A stretch of DNA of 27,420 bases, taken from contig JBNGIS010031368.1 in the NCBI GenBank assembly GCA_049999725.1, positions 1 through 27,420 of the forward strand, read 5' to 3'. This DNA is from Haplomitrium mnioides (taxonomy: Eukaryota; Marchantiophyta; Haplomitriopsida; Calobryales). Below the pieces are notes generated by a model. That model was not told the DNA's origin. It saw only the letters and a program-made list of their open reading frames with translations, and did not search any database. Shown piece after piece: positions 10,036-21,745 of the stretch (positions are counted from its first letter, which is position 1; each line of letters begins with the position of its first letter). The position numbers and the translations under genes are program-made.

Positions 10036-10201
10036 GTTTTCGTGTTTGGAAGTGTCTGTGGAAGTACCTTGCTCTTTGTTCGTAAGTTTTTTCTTCCAAG
10101 TGTTCTGTTCCTTGCCACCATGCCATGAACCATCATTCAGAAGTCCAAAGCACCTAGACAGTATTCTTCGCATGAGACGCTCATGATTGAACCAAAGAAT
10201 C
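10036..10201 (+). other. 3' untranslated stretch before the 3' LTR
   Basis: These 166 bp separate the pol stop from the 3' LTR and have no room for an env-like gene. The polypurine tract normally abuts the LTR, but the bases before 10202 (GAACCAAAGAATC) are purine-rich only in short interrupted pieces, so the tract is degenerate or unusual. Confidence 0.75.
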
Positions 10202-13200
10202 TGTTGGGGTCTAGGATGGGAGTTAAAGACGCACGCAAGGAAAGACAAAAGAGGAAGAAATCGAGAAAAAAGAAGAAAGCAAGCAAGCAAATGGCAAAAA
10301 TGGCAAACAACGGACACTGTCCAAACAGAAGAACAAAAGACTTTTAAAGATTTAGTCAAAATACTTTCTTAGAATTTAGTTTAAAAACATTTTTTATTAT
10401 ATTTAAAGTAGAAAAGTTCTTTAGGATCTAGAAATACAATCGTAGGAATAGCACTTGTCTTTTGAATCAAAGGTACCAATCAGGTCAAGAAGCAGATCAA
10501 ACAACAACAACTCGAACAACTGAAAATGAAGGAAAAGGGAGAAAATCTATGGCAGCAAGAAGAAAAGAAAAGGAAGACGCCAGTGCTATATGAGAGTTTT
10601 GTGTGTGTATTGTAAAGCGTGCGAGTATATGTTTTGTGTTTTGTGGAGTTTTGAAAAAAAAAGGTATGCGGGTAAATTATATGTTTAGTAAATTATATTA
10701 AAATATTAATTAAATATTAATTAACTAATGTTAAATCTAAGCTACATCCAAGCCAAGCCAAGGAGAAAAAAAAAGTTGACTTAAAAAAGGATGGTGTGGA
10801 TTTGTTGGATCCAATGGCCCTTGTATATGGGGGTTAGAGCCCATTTAAAAAATAAATAAATAAGAGGGGGGCTCATTTTTTCCCCCCTTCCTCTCTCCTT
10901 CTTGGTTCTTGTGCGCGTTTGTTCTTGGTTCTTGTGCGTGATGCCATCCAAGACTGTTGTGGGGAAGATGCCGTTGGAGGACCCATATGCTGGAGGGTGG
11001 CACGATGCAATTTTAGGGTCTTGGGATGTGGCGTCGGTGCGGGGTGTCGGAAGTTTTTGGCTGGTAGTGGTGGTGAGTCGCATGTTGGTGCGCAGGATAA
11101 TATAACCCGCTTGGTGACTGAACAGGGGAGATGCAAAAACAAATGGAGGAGTGATGAGGAGTGGAACGCAGTGTATCTATGGGTAGAATCAAAGGCAATG
11201 ATGAGAGTGTTGGGGAATGTAAGGATTCTAACAACCTGAGTTGAACTAGTGCCAATACTACCACAACACTCACGCTACGATTAGGCCGAGTGGAAGGGGA
11301 ACATAGCGAGGACCATGGAGGTCCGGATAGAAACCAATTGCCAAAGGGGAGCATTTGCTGAAGGGGGCATGGAGGTCTGCACAGAAAACAAAGAGTCTTG
11401 AGCTAGCAAAACAAATGGGAGGAAGACCTGTTACTAGCCAGAAATAAAGGCAAGAAGGAATAGTGGCATGCGGCTGTAGGACAAAACGACATGATTTGCT
11501 GATTTTGTTACTGGAGATGTTGCGCTCATGGATTTTGCAGCTAGAGTTGTGGTGTTCCATTCAAGAGGGAAACTCTGACTCTCATAGAATGCTTGACATT
11601 CCTCAGTGGCATGTACGATGGAGGCCAGAATTGAAAAAAGTTTTTCAGTGTATAATGTGAAGAATATTCCGCATTGAAAAGACAATGCTGCAACAGCAAA
11701 TAAGTGTTCATGAGTATATTGAGACCGTGTTTTGATTGTTGGAGCCGGATCCCAAAATGGGTACTTGCTTAAGAATTTCCAATGAGTTGTCTTGTTTCTA
11801 CTCTGTAGCTCGGGAGGTGGATTCAATGTCCACCATGGAAGGGAGATCACAATAAGAAAAGTAAGGCGCCAAGAAAAGGGAAGTGTGATAGCCTCGAGCA
11901 AAGGAGGAGCCAACAATGTGGATCAAGAAAATGAGGTAGGGTTGTGGTCAAAGGAGGATACTACCCTGTAGTACCTTTTTGCTCAAGGGGTACAACTGAA
12001 TGGAAAACTCTCTAGAATAAAGACGGTCAGAGAATTAGAGTCAAACCCGCATGTCCCATGTAGAGGTATGGATGGGTTGTCGTGAGACAGATCGTATATG
12101 TGCGGGGAGGAGTTAACATTCGTGTTTCTGAGCCAGTTGTGATAAGACAACTCTACCATTGCAGGTCAATGTGAGAATTATGGAAGTGGATCTGAGAGAT
12201 AGGAGAGAGAATTGAGAAATGTGATTCATGCAGGCTATAGAAAGACATGACAATGTAGGTGGGGGTGAATGCTAACATATCGCATGGAAGAAAGAAGACC
12301 ATTGGGAAGGAGTAAGAGTAACGTGGGGCTGGAACATAAAGAGAATATAGGTAGCCCATTAGGAATGTATGCTCAGAATGATCAGAGGTGTGGGCTCAAT
12401 CGTGAGTTTGACAGCGTCACCTGTTTCGATAGTGGGAGGAAGAAGTTTGCGAAGTGGGGAGGATACGAGTGGGACAGAACCCTTGATATAACAACCAACC
12501 ATGTGGGGAAAGGCCAGACATTGGTGTCTACCAATTAATATAATGGTGAGTTATGTAGTGAAGTCGAGGACTGGGAGTTGACAATAGGAGATGCTTCTAT
12601 TAAGGGAAGAATTAATGAAGAGACACAAGTATTGTCGAAGGCATGAGGTTCTGGAATAGGGTGTGAAAACCCATAGGTGCTAGGTGAGGGAGGCTGAGAT
12701 TGGGTAATACTTATAGAGAGAAATATCTTGGTAGGAAGAATTCTGGTGATGAACGATTGCAGTTTGGACTAAGAAGGAATCTTGAGTGGTGAAAAGGAAG
12801 GAGGCAAGGTGACTTGGAGTTTAAGGGAAGAAACCACATAGATAAGTTGAGAGTGAGATAGAATCTGGAGAAAAGGCATCGGAGCACTGAGGCTGAAGAC
12901 TCATGAAGGTTAGTGTTAGTGATGAAGTTGTCTCATGTGTGACCGTTGGCTCTTGACTGTACTACTACTTTCCATACTTCCAAGGGTGCATCCGGGGCTG
13001 GTAGCAAAGGTAAAGAAAACATTGGAAAATTTATGTGATATATGTTTGTGTGTGCGTGGAGAGATTTGTTTTGTCCTACTATGTTTAGTTCAAGTGTTGG
13101 GTGAGTTAAGGGATGTTTACAATATTTCCGACAATTGGTATTTATGTCTATTGCTAGATCACTCATTGGAGTCTAGTGAAGGTTGCTATAGGATAGGAGT

Positions 13201-13685
13201 ACACGCTTGAGGATGCTAGAACCCAAGGAGGTGTAAGGCTTGAAGTATGTTGTATTGGTACAATATGTCTGTCCATTGAATAATGCGCTATTCCAGGTTA
13301 TGTGAATTTGTATGAGCTGTGGTACACCTGTGAATGATATGCTCTTCCAAGTTATAATACATAAAAAAATCATATGCTAGTGTTTTATTTCAATTTTGTT
13401 ACGGGCTACTACTCCTGAGCCAAAAGACAAACCAGCATTCCAAAAGTTGTTTGCAGATCTATAGCCGGTCCTAGGGGAAGGAGCACCCTCACGATCCCTT
13501 GAGTCCTGGTGGACCTCACTACCACCACGACCAAGAGTATCCCTAGATAGCTTGATCAGCGGAAGTCCTTACCTTGTCCCAACCCAATGACTGAAATCTA
13601 GAAGTTAGGCCTTATACTAGAACCGAACCGACCAATCCAAAAGGCAGAGCTCCTCCCCCTATGCTCTGCACATCAAGATCTAACA
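10202..13685 (+). repeat. 3' LTR (3,484 bp)
   Basis: It begins TGTTGGGGTCT and ends AAGATCTAACA, and pairs with 86-3580 over its full length with about 5% difference in sampled stretches. Differences that stand out are a tandem duplication of 11 bp (AAATATTAATT) at 10701-10722 that is single in the 5' LTR, and a shortened A/GAA tract near 10846. Open frames shared with the 5' LTR differ between copies mostly by amino-acid-changing substitutions, so they look non-coding. Confidence 0.96.
13353..13360 (+). promoter_or_regulatory. Candidate TATA-like box in 3' LTR (weak)
   Basis: TATAATAC at the same relative place as 3248-3255 in the 5' LTR, with the surrounding A-rich sequence conserved. If functional it would start transcripts running into the satellite array. 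Support is limited to sequence resemblance and conservation between two copies of the same age. Confidence 0.15.
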
Positions 13686-13690
13686 GCATC
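13686..13690. repeat. Target site duplication (right copy), GCATC
   Basis: Directly follows the CTAACA end of the 3' LTR and matches 81-85. The satellite then resumes with TCTTCCCATTACTTGG, exactly what follows GCATC in intact monomers. Confidence 0.95.
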
Positions 13691-15856
13691 TCTTCCCATT
13701 ACTTGGTGTTTAGACTATTAAATAATGACTTGGTTTTCTTTCCTTGAGCTCCTAGGTGTTTGACTTGAACTACTTCGTGTTTTGAAAAAAATACTGTTCT
13801 GGGTTTGAGCTACTTAGTGTTTTTTCCATGTATGAGGTGGCACTTCTCGGGCTTCTCTTTATGCACTTTTGTGGCCATGATCATGATGAGTAGCTCAGAT
13901 AGTGCACCTCTACCTTAGTAACTCCAATGTGCATCTCTTCCCATTACTTGGTGTTCAGACTTCTAAAGAATGACTTGGTGTTTCTTCCTTGAACCGCTTA
14001 GTATTTTGACTTGAACTACTTGGTGTTTTGAAGTAAATACCATTTTGGCCTTGAACCAGCTAGTGATTTTTCCATGTATGTGGTGGCACTTTTTTGGCTT
14101 GTCCTAGTGCACTGTTGGGGCCATCATCATGATGAGAAGCTCATATAGCAAACCTCTACTTTGGTATCTCCAATGTGCATTTGTTCCTATTACTTGGTGT
14201 TTAGACTTTTCAAGAATCACTTGTTGTTTTAAACTACCTACCTGGTGTTTTTTTCTTGAACTGCTTAGTGTTTTGACTTGAACTACTTGGTTCATCTAAG
14301 TGAAGATTGTTTTGGTCTTGAACTACTTAGTGTTTTTTCCATGTATGTGGTGGCGCTTCTCTAGCTTGTCTTTGTGCACTATTCGAGCCATCATCCTGAT
14401 GAGTAGCTCATATAGTACACCCATACCTTAGTTACTCCAATGTGCATCTCTTCCCATCACTTGGTGTTTAGACTCTTGAAGAATGAGTTGGTGTTTTTAC
14501 CTTGAGTTGCTTTGTGTTTTAAGTTGAACTACTTGGTGTTTTGAAGTAGATACTATCTTGGTCTTGAACTACTTAGTGTTTTTCCCATGTATGTGGTGGC
14601 ACTTCTCCGGCTTGTCTTTGTACATTGTTTGGGCAATCATCATGATGAGTAGCTCATGTAGTGCTCCTCTTCCATATTAACTCCAATGTGCATCTCTTCT
14701 TATTACTTGGTGTTTAGAACCTTGAAGAATGACTTGGTGTTTTAAACTGACTACTTGGTGTTTTTTCCTTGAACTTGTTACTATTTTGACTTGAACTATT
14801 TGGTGTTTTGAAGTAAATATTGTTTTGGCGTTGATCTACTTAGTGTTTTTTCCGTGTATGTGGTGGCACTTCTCCATCTTGTCTTTTTGCATTGTTGAGG
14901 CCATCATCATGATGAGTAGCTCATATAGTGCACCTCTATGTTAGTAACTCCAATGTGCATCTCTTCCCATTACTTGGTTTTTAGACTCTTGAAGAATGAC
15001 TTGGTGTTTTAAACTAACTACTTGGTGTTTTGAAGTAAATACGGTTTTGGCCTTGAATTGTTCACTGTTTTTTCCATGTATATAGTGACAATTCTCCGGC
15101 TTGTCTTTGTGCATTGTTGGGGCCATCATTATGATGAGAAGCTCATAAAGTGCACCTTTACCAAAGTAACTCCAATGTGCATCTCTTCTTACTACTTGGT
15201 GTTTAGAACCTTGAAGAATGACTTAGTGTTTTAAAATAGCAACTTGGTGTTTTTTAACTTGAACTACTTAGTGTTTTGACTTGAACTACTTGAGGTTTTG
15301 AAGTAAATACTATTTCTACCTTCAATTATTTAGTATTTTTTCCATGTGTGTTGTGGTGCTTCTCTGGCTTCTCTTTGTGCACTGTTGGAGCCATCATTAC
15401 GATGAGTATCTCATATAATGCACCTCTACCTCAGTAACTCCAATGTGCATCTCTTTCCATTGCTTTGTGTTTAGAATGTCTAGGAATGACTTGGTGTTTT
15501 AAATTAACTACTTGATGTTTCTTCCTTGAACTCCTTAGTGTTTTGACTTGAACTACTTGGTGTTTTGAAGGAAATACTCTTTCGGCTTTGAGCTATGTAG
15601 TGTTTTTTCCATGTATGTGGTGGCACTTCTCTAGCTTGTCTTTCTGCGTTGTTGGCACCATCATCATGATGAGTAGCTCATATATTGCACCTCTACTTTA
15701 GTAACTTCAATAAGGATCTCTTTCTATTGCTTGGTGTTTCTACCCTTGAAGACTGACTTGGTGTCTTCAACTAACTACTTGGTGTTTTTTTCTCTAAACT
15801 CCTTAGTGTTTTGAATTGAACTACTTGGTGTTTTGAAGTAAATATTGTTTTGGCCT

Positions 15857-16885
15857 TGAACTTCTTATTGTTTTTTCCATGTATGTGGTGGTACTTTTTT
15901 GGCTTGTCCTTGTGCGCCATTGCGGCCATCATGACAATAAGTAGCTGATGTAGTGCACCTCTACTTTAGTAACTCCAATGAGCATCTCTCTCCAGTACTT
16001 GGTGTTTAAATTCTTGAACAATGACTTGGTGTTTTAAACTAACTACTTGGTTGTTTTTTCCTTGACCTTCTTAGTGTTTTCAATTCAGCTAATTGGTGTG
16101 ATGAAGTAAATACTTTTTTGGCCTTGACCTACGTAGTGTTCTTTCCATGTATGTGGTGGCACTTCTCCGACTTGTCTTTGTGCATTGTTGGGGCCGTCAT
16201 CATGATGAGTAGCTCCTATAGTGCACCTCTGACTTAGTAACTCCAATGTGCATCTCTTTCCATTACTTGGTGTTTAGAACCTTGAAGAATGACTTGGTGT
16301 TTTAAACTAACTAATTGGTATTTTTTCCTTGAACTCCTTAGTGTTTTGAATTGAACTACTTGGTGTTTTGAAGTAAATATTGTTTTTGCCTTCAATTGCT
16401 CATTATTTTTTCTATGTATGTGGTGGCACTTCTCCAGCTTGTCTTTGTGCATTGTTGGGGCCATCATCATGATGAGTAACTCATATAGTGCACCTCTATT
16501 CTAGTAACTCCAATGTGCATCTCTTCCTATTACTTGGTGTTTAGACTGTTGAAGAATGACTTGGTGTTTTTAACCTTGAACTACTTATTGTTTTGACTTG
16601 AACTACTTGGTGTTCTCAAGTAAAAACTATTTTAGCCTTGAGCTGCTTAGTGTTTTGTTTATGTAGGTGGTGGCACCTCTCTAGCTTGTCTTTGTGCACT
16701 AATGGGGCCATCATCACAATGAGTAGCTCATATAAAAAACCTCTTTCGTAGTGACTCCAAGGTACATCTCTTCCCATTACTTGGTGTTTAGACTCTTGAA
16801 GAATGACTTGGTGTTTTTAACCAACTACTTGGTGTTTTCTCCTTGAATTTCTTAGTGTTTTCACTTCAACCACTTGGTGTTTTGA
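15857..16885. repeat. Four-monomer satellite block, copy A
   Basis: This block shares rare variants with 18779-19805 that other monomers lack: AATAAGTAGCTGATGTAG, CTCTCCAGTACTTGG with GTTTAAATT, TTTTCAATTCA with CTAATTGGTG, CCTACGTAGTGTTCTTTCC, TTCTCAAGTAAAAACTATT and CATATAAAAAACCTCTTTC, all in the same order. The two copies are offset by about 2,915-2,922 bp, equal to eleven monomers. Confidence 0.88.
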
Positions 16886-18778
16886 AGTTAATATTGTTTT
16901 GGCCTTGAAATACTTAGTGTTTTCTCCATGTATGTGGTACCACTTCTCCGGCTTATTTTTGTGCATTGCTAGAGCCATCATCATGATGAGTAGCTCATAT
17001 AGTGCACCTCCACCTCAGTAACTCCAATGTGGATCTCTTCCTATTACTTGGTGTTTAGACTCTTGATGAATGACTTGGTGTTTTAAACTAACTACTTGGT
17101 ATTTTTTCTTGGAACTGCTTAGTGTTTTGACTTGAACTACTTGGTGTTTTGAAGTAAACTCTATTTTGGCCTTAATCTACATAGTGTTTCCTCCATGTAT
17201 GTGGTAGCATTTATTTGGCTTGTCTTTGTGCACTTTTGAAGCCATCATCATGATGAGTAGCTCATATAGTGCACCTCTACCTTGGTAACTCCAATATGCA
17301 TGTCCTTCCATTTCTTGGTGTTTAGACTTCAAAATAATGACTTGGTTTTTTAAACTAACTACTTGGTGTTTCTTCCTTGAACCGCTTAGTGATTTGACTT
17401 GAACTACTTGGCGTTTTGCAGTAAATACTGTTTTGGCCTTGAACTACTTAGTGTTTTTTCCATGTATGTGGTGGCAGTTCTCCGGCTTGTCTTTGTGCAC
17501 TGTTGGGGCCATCATCATGATGAGTAGCTCATATAGTGAACCTCTACCTTGATAATTCCAATGTGCATCTCTTCCTATTACTTGGGGTTTAGACTCTTGA
17601 AGAATGACTTGGTGTTTTAAACTAACTACTTGGTGTCTTTTCTTTGAATTGCTTAGTGCTTTGACTTGAACTACTTGGTGTTTCTAAGTAAATACTATTT
17701 TGGTCTTGAACTACTTAGTGCTTTTTACATGTATGTGGTGGCACTTCTCTGGCTTGTCTTTTTGCGCTATTGGGGCCATTTTCACGATAAGTAGCTCATA
17801 TAGTTCACCTCTAACTTAGTATCTCCAATGTGCATGTCTTCCCATTACATGGTATTTCGATTGTTGAAAAATGACTTGGTGTTTTAAACTATCTACTAGG
17901 TGTTTTTTCCTTGGACTGCTTAATGTTTTTACTTGAACTACTTGTTGTTTTAAAGTAATTACTGTTTTGGTCTTAAAATACTTAGTGTTTTTTTCTATGT
18001 ATGTTGTGGCACTTTTTTGTCTTGTCTTTGTTCACTTATAGGGCCATCATCATGATGAGTAGTTCATATAGTGCACCTTTGCTTTAGTAACTCCAATGTG
18101 CATCTCTTCTTATTGCTTGGTGTTTAGACTTTTGGAGAATGATTTGGTGTTTTAAACTAACCACTTGGTGTTTTTTCCTTGAACTCTTTAGTGTTTTGAC
18201 CTAAACTGCTTAGTGTTTTGACTTGAACTACTTTGTGTTTTGAGGTAAATATTGTTTTTGCCTTGATCTATGTAGTGTTTTTTCCATGTATGTGCTAGCA
18301 CCTCTCTGGCTTTTCTTCGTGTACTATTGGGGGCCATCACCACGATGAATAGCTCATATACTGCACCTCTAACTTAGTGACTCCAAGGTGCATCTCTTCC
18401 TATTGCTTGGTGTGTAGAATCTTGAAGAGTGACTTGGTGTTTTGAACTAACTACTTCGTTTTTTCTCCTTGAATTGCTTAGTATTTTGATTTGAACTACT
18501 TGGTGTTTTGAAGAAAATACTTTTTTGGCCTTGAACTACTTAGGTTTTATTCCATGTTTGTGATGGCACTTCTCTAGCTTGTCTTCGTGCATTGTTGGGG
18601 CCATCATCATGATAAGTAGCTCATATAGTGCACCTCTACCTTAGTGACTCCAACGTGCATCTCTTCCAATGACTTGGTGTTTAGACTCTTGAAGAATGAC
18701 TTGGTGTTTTTTCCTTGAGTTGCTTAGTGTTTTGACTTGAACTACTTGGTGTTTTGAAGTAAATACTGTTTTGGCCTT

Positions 18779-19805
18779 GAACTTCTCACTGTTTTTTTCC
18801 ATGTATGTGGTGGTACTTTTTCGGCTTGTCCTTGTGCACTATTGCGGCCATCATAACAATAAGTAGCTGATGTAGTGTACCTCTACTTTAGTAGCTCCAA
18901 TGTGCATCTCTCTCCAGTACTTGGTGTTTAAATTGTTGAACAATGACCATGTGTTTTAAACTAACTACTTGGTGTTTTTTCCTTGACCTTCTTAGTGTTT
19001 TCAATTCAACTAATTGGTGGAATGAAGTAAATATTGTTTTGGCCTTGACCTACGTAGTGTTCTTTCCATGGATGTGGTGGCACTTCTCCGACTTGTCTTT
19101 GTGCATTGTTGGGGCCGTTATCATGATGAGTAGCTCATATAGTGCACCTCTGCTTTAGTAACTCCAATGTGTATCTCTTTCCATTACTTGGTTTTTAGAA
19201 CCTTCTAGAATGACTTGGTGTTTTAAACTAACTACTTACTGTTTTTTCCTTGAACTCCTTAGTGTTTTGACTTGAACTACTTGGTGTTTTGAAGTAAATA
19301 TTGTTTTTTCCTTGAATTGCTCATTGTTTTTTCTATGTATGTAGCGGCACTTCTTCGGCTTGTCTTTGTGCATTGTTGGGGCCATCATCACGATGAGTAA
19401 CTCATATAGTGCACCTCTATCCTAGTAATTCAAATGTGCATCTCTTCCTATTACTTGGTGTTTTAAACTAACTACTTGGTGTTTTTAACCTTGAACTCCT
19501 TATTGTTTTGACTTGAACTACTTGGTGTTCTCAAGTAAAAACTATTTTAGCCTTGAGCTACTTAGTGATTTGTCCATGTATGTGGTGGCACCTCTCTAGC
19601 TTGTCTTTGTGCACCGTTAGGGCCATCATCACAATGAGTAGCTCATATAAAAAACCTCTTTCTTAGTGACTCCAAGGTACATCTCTTCCCATTACTTGGT
19701 GTTTAGACTCTTGAAGAATGACTTGGTGTTTTTAACCAACTACTTGGTGTTTTCTCCTTGAATTGCTTAGTGTTTTCACTTCAACTACTTGGTGTTTTGA
19801 AGTAA
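18779..19805. repeat. Four-monomer satellite block, copy B
   Basis: Counterpart of 15857-16885, with the same ordered set of rare variants. One 22-27-bp unit present in copy A near 16540 is missing here near 19460, which accounts for the few-base drift in offset. Confidence 0.88.
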
Positions 19806-19811
19806 ATACTG

Positions 19812-20705
19812 TTTTGGGATTGAACTACTTTGTGTTTTTTCTATGTATGTGGTGGCACTTCTCTGGCTTGTCTTTGTGCAGTAATAAGGCCATCATGATG
19901 ATGAGTAGCTCATATAGTGCACATGTGACTTAGTAGCTCCAATGTGCATCTCTTCCCAATACTTGGTGCTGAGAATCTTGAAGAATAGCTAGGTGTTGTA
20001 AACTAACCACTTGGTGTTTTCTCCTTGAACTCCTTGGTGTTTTGACTTGAACTACTTGGTGTTTCGAAGTAAATATTGTTTTTGCCTTGAACTACTTAGT
20101 GTTTTTGCCATGTATATGATGGTACTTGTCTGGCTTGTGTTTGTGCACTGTTGAGGCCATCATCACAATGAGTAGCTCATAAAGTGCACCTCTAGCTTTG
20201 AAACTCCAATATGCATCTCTTCTTATAACTTGGTGTGTAGAATCTTAGAGAATGACTTGGCGTATTAAACTAACTACTTGGTGTTTTTTCCTTGAATTGC
20301 TTAGTGTTTTGACTTGAACTACTTGGTGTTTCAAAGTAAATATTGTTTTTCCTTGAACTACTTAGTGTTTTTTCCATGTATGTGGTGGCACTTCTCTAGC
20401 TTGTGTTTGTGTATTGTTGGGGCCATCATCATGATGAGTAGCTCATATAGTACACTCCTACCTCAATAACTCCAATGTGCATCTCTACCTATTTCTTGAT
20501 GTTTAGACTCTTGAAGAATGACTTGGTGTTTTAAACTAACTACTTGGTGTTTTTCTCTAAACTACTTAGTGTTTTCACTTGAACTACTTGGTGTTTTCAA
20601 GTAAATATTGTTTTGGTCTTGAACTACTTAGTGTATTTTTGATATATGTAGTGGCACTTCTCCGGCTTGTCTTTATGCGTTGTTGGGGCCATTATCACAA
20701 TGAGT
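19812..20705. repeat. Higher-order satellite unit, copy 1 (period 1,039 bp)
   Basis: Landmarks at 19890, 20157, 20423 and 20689 match 20929, 21196, 21462 and 21729 with offsets of 1039, 1039, 1039 and 1040. Shared rare variants in the same order include CTACTTTGTG, CTTCCCAATACTTGG, GAATAGC, CTTTGAAACTCCAAT, ACTTGGCGTATTAAACTAAC, TTTCTCTAAACTAC and GTGTATTTTTGAT or its GCGTATTTTTGAT form. Confidence 0.88.
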
Positions 20706-20850
20706 AGCTCATATAGTGCATCTCTTTCTTAGTAACTTGAATGTGCATCTCTTCCCATGACTTGGTATTTTAAACGAACTACTTGGTGTTTTTTCCTTGA
20801 ACTGCTTAGTGTTTTGAACTAAACTACTTGGTGTTTAAAAGTAAATATTA

Positions 20851-21745
20851 TTTTGGGCTTGAACTACTTTGTGTTTTTTTCATGTATGTGGTGGCACTTC
20901 TCTGGCTTGTCTTTGTGCATTGATGAGGCCATCATCATGATGAGTAGCTCATATAGTGGAGCTATGCCTTAGTAGTTGCAATGTACATTTCTTCCCAATA
21001 CTTGGTGTTTACAATCTTAAAGAATAGCAAGGTGTTTTAAACTAACCACTAGGTGTTTTTTCCTTGAACTTCTTGGTGTTTTGACTTAAACAACTTGGTG
21101 TTTCGAAGTAAATATTGTTTTTGCCTTCAACTACTTAGTGTTTTTTCCATGTATGTGGTGGCACTTTTCGAGCTTGTGTTTGTGCATTGTTGGGGCCATC
21201 ATCACGATGAGTAGCTTATATAGTGCACCTTTAGCTTTGAAACTCCAATGTGCATCTCTTCCCATTACTTGGTGTTTAGAACCTTGAAGAATGACTTGGC
21301 GTATTAAACTAACTACTTGGTGTTTTTTCCTTGAATTGCTTGGTGTTTTGACTTGAACTACTTGGTGTTTCAAAGTAAATATTGTTTTTCCTTGAACTAC
21401 TTAGTGTTTTTTCCATGTATGTGGTGGCACTTCTCCAGTTTGTCTTTGTGCAATGTTGGGGTCATCATCATGATGAAGAGCTCATATTGTGCACCTCTAC
21501 CTCAATATCTCCAATGTGCATCTCTTCCTATTTCTTGGTGTTTAGACTCTTGAAGAATGACTTGGTGTTTTAAACTAACTGCTTGGTGTTTTTTCTCTAA
21601 ACTACTTGGTGTTTTCACTTGAACTACTTGGTGTTTTGAAGTAAATACTGTTTTGGTCTTGAACTACTTAGCGTATTTTTGATGTATATAGTGGCACTTC
21701 TCCGGCTTGTCTTTGTGTGCTGTTGAGGCCATGATCACAATGAGT
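20851..21745. repeat. Higher-order satellite unit, copy 2 (period 1,039 bp)
   Basis: Tandem counterpart of 19812-20705. After about 21745 the next monomers no longer carry the shared variants, so I see only two copies of this unit. Confidence 0.88.

Larger units (their letters stand above)
86..13685 (+). mobile_element. Ty3/Gypsy LTR retrotransposon, Athila/Tat-like, non-functional
   Basis: This is a structurally complete 13,600-bp element: two long LTRs, a tRNA-Asp-type primer site, gag with zinc knuckles, and pol in the order protease, reverse transcriptase, RNase H, integrase, with TG...CA ends and a 5-bp target duplication. Integrase after RNase H defines Ty3/Gypsy. There is no chromodomain after the integrase and the primer site matches tRNA-Asp, both of which point to the non-chromodomain Athila/Tat side of the plant Gypsy tree. 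I place the superfamily with confidence and the lineage only tentatively. The LTRs make up about 51% of the length. All coding parts carry in-frame stops, so this copy cannot make its own proteins. No env-like gene fits in the 166 bp between the end of pol and the 3' LTR. Confidence 0.95.

Noticed and set aside
10036-10201. Possible env-like gene or chromodomain after integrase.
   Set aside because: Only 166 bp lie between the pol stop and the LTR, with no open frame of useful length on the plus strand and no chromodomain motif at the integrase end.
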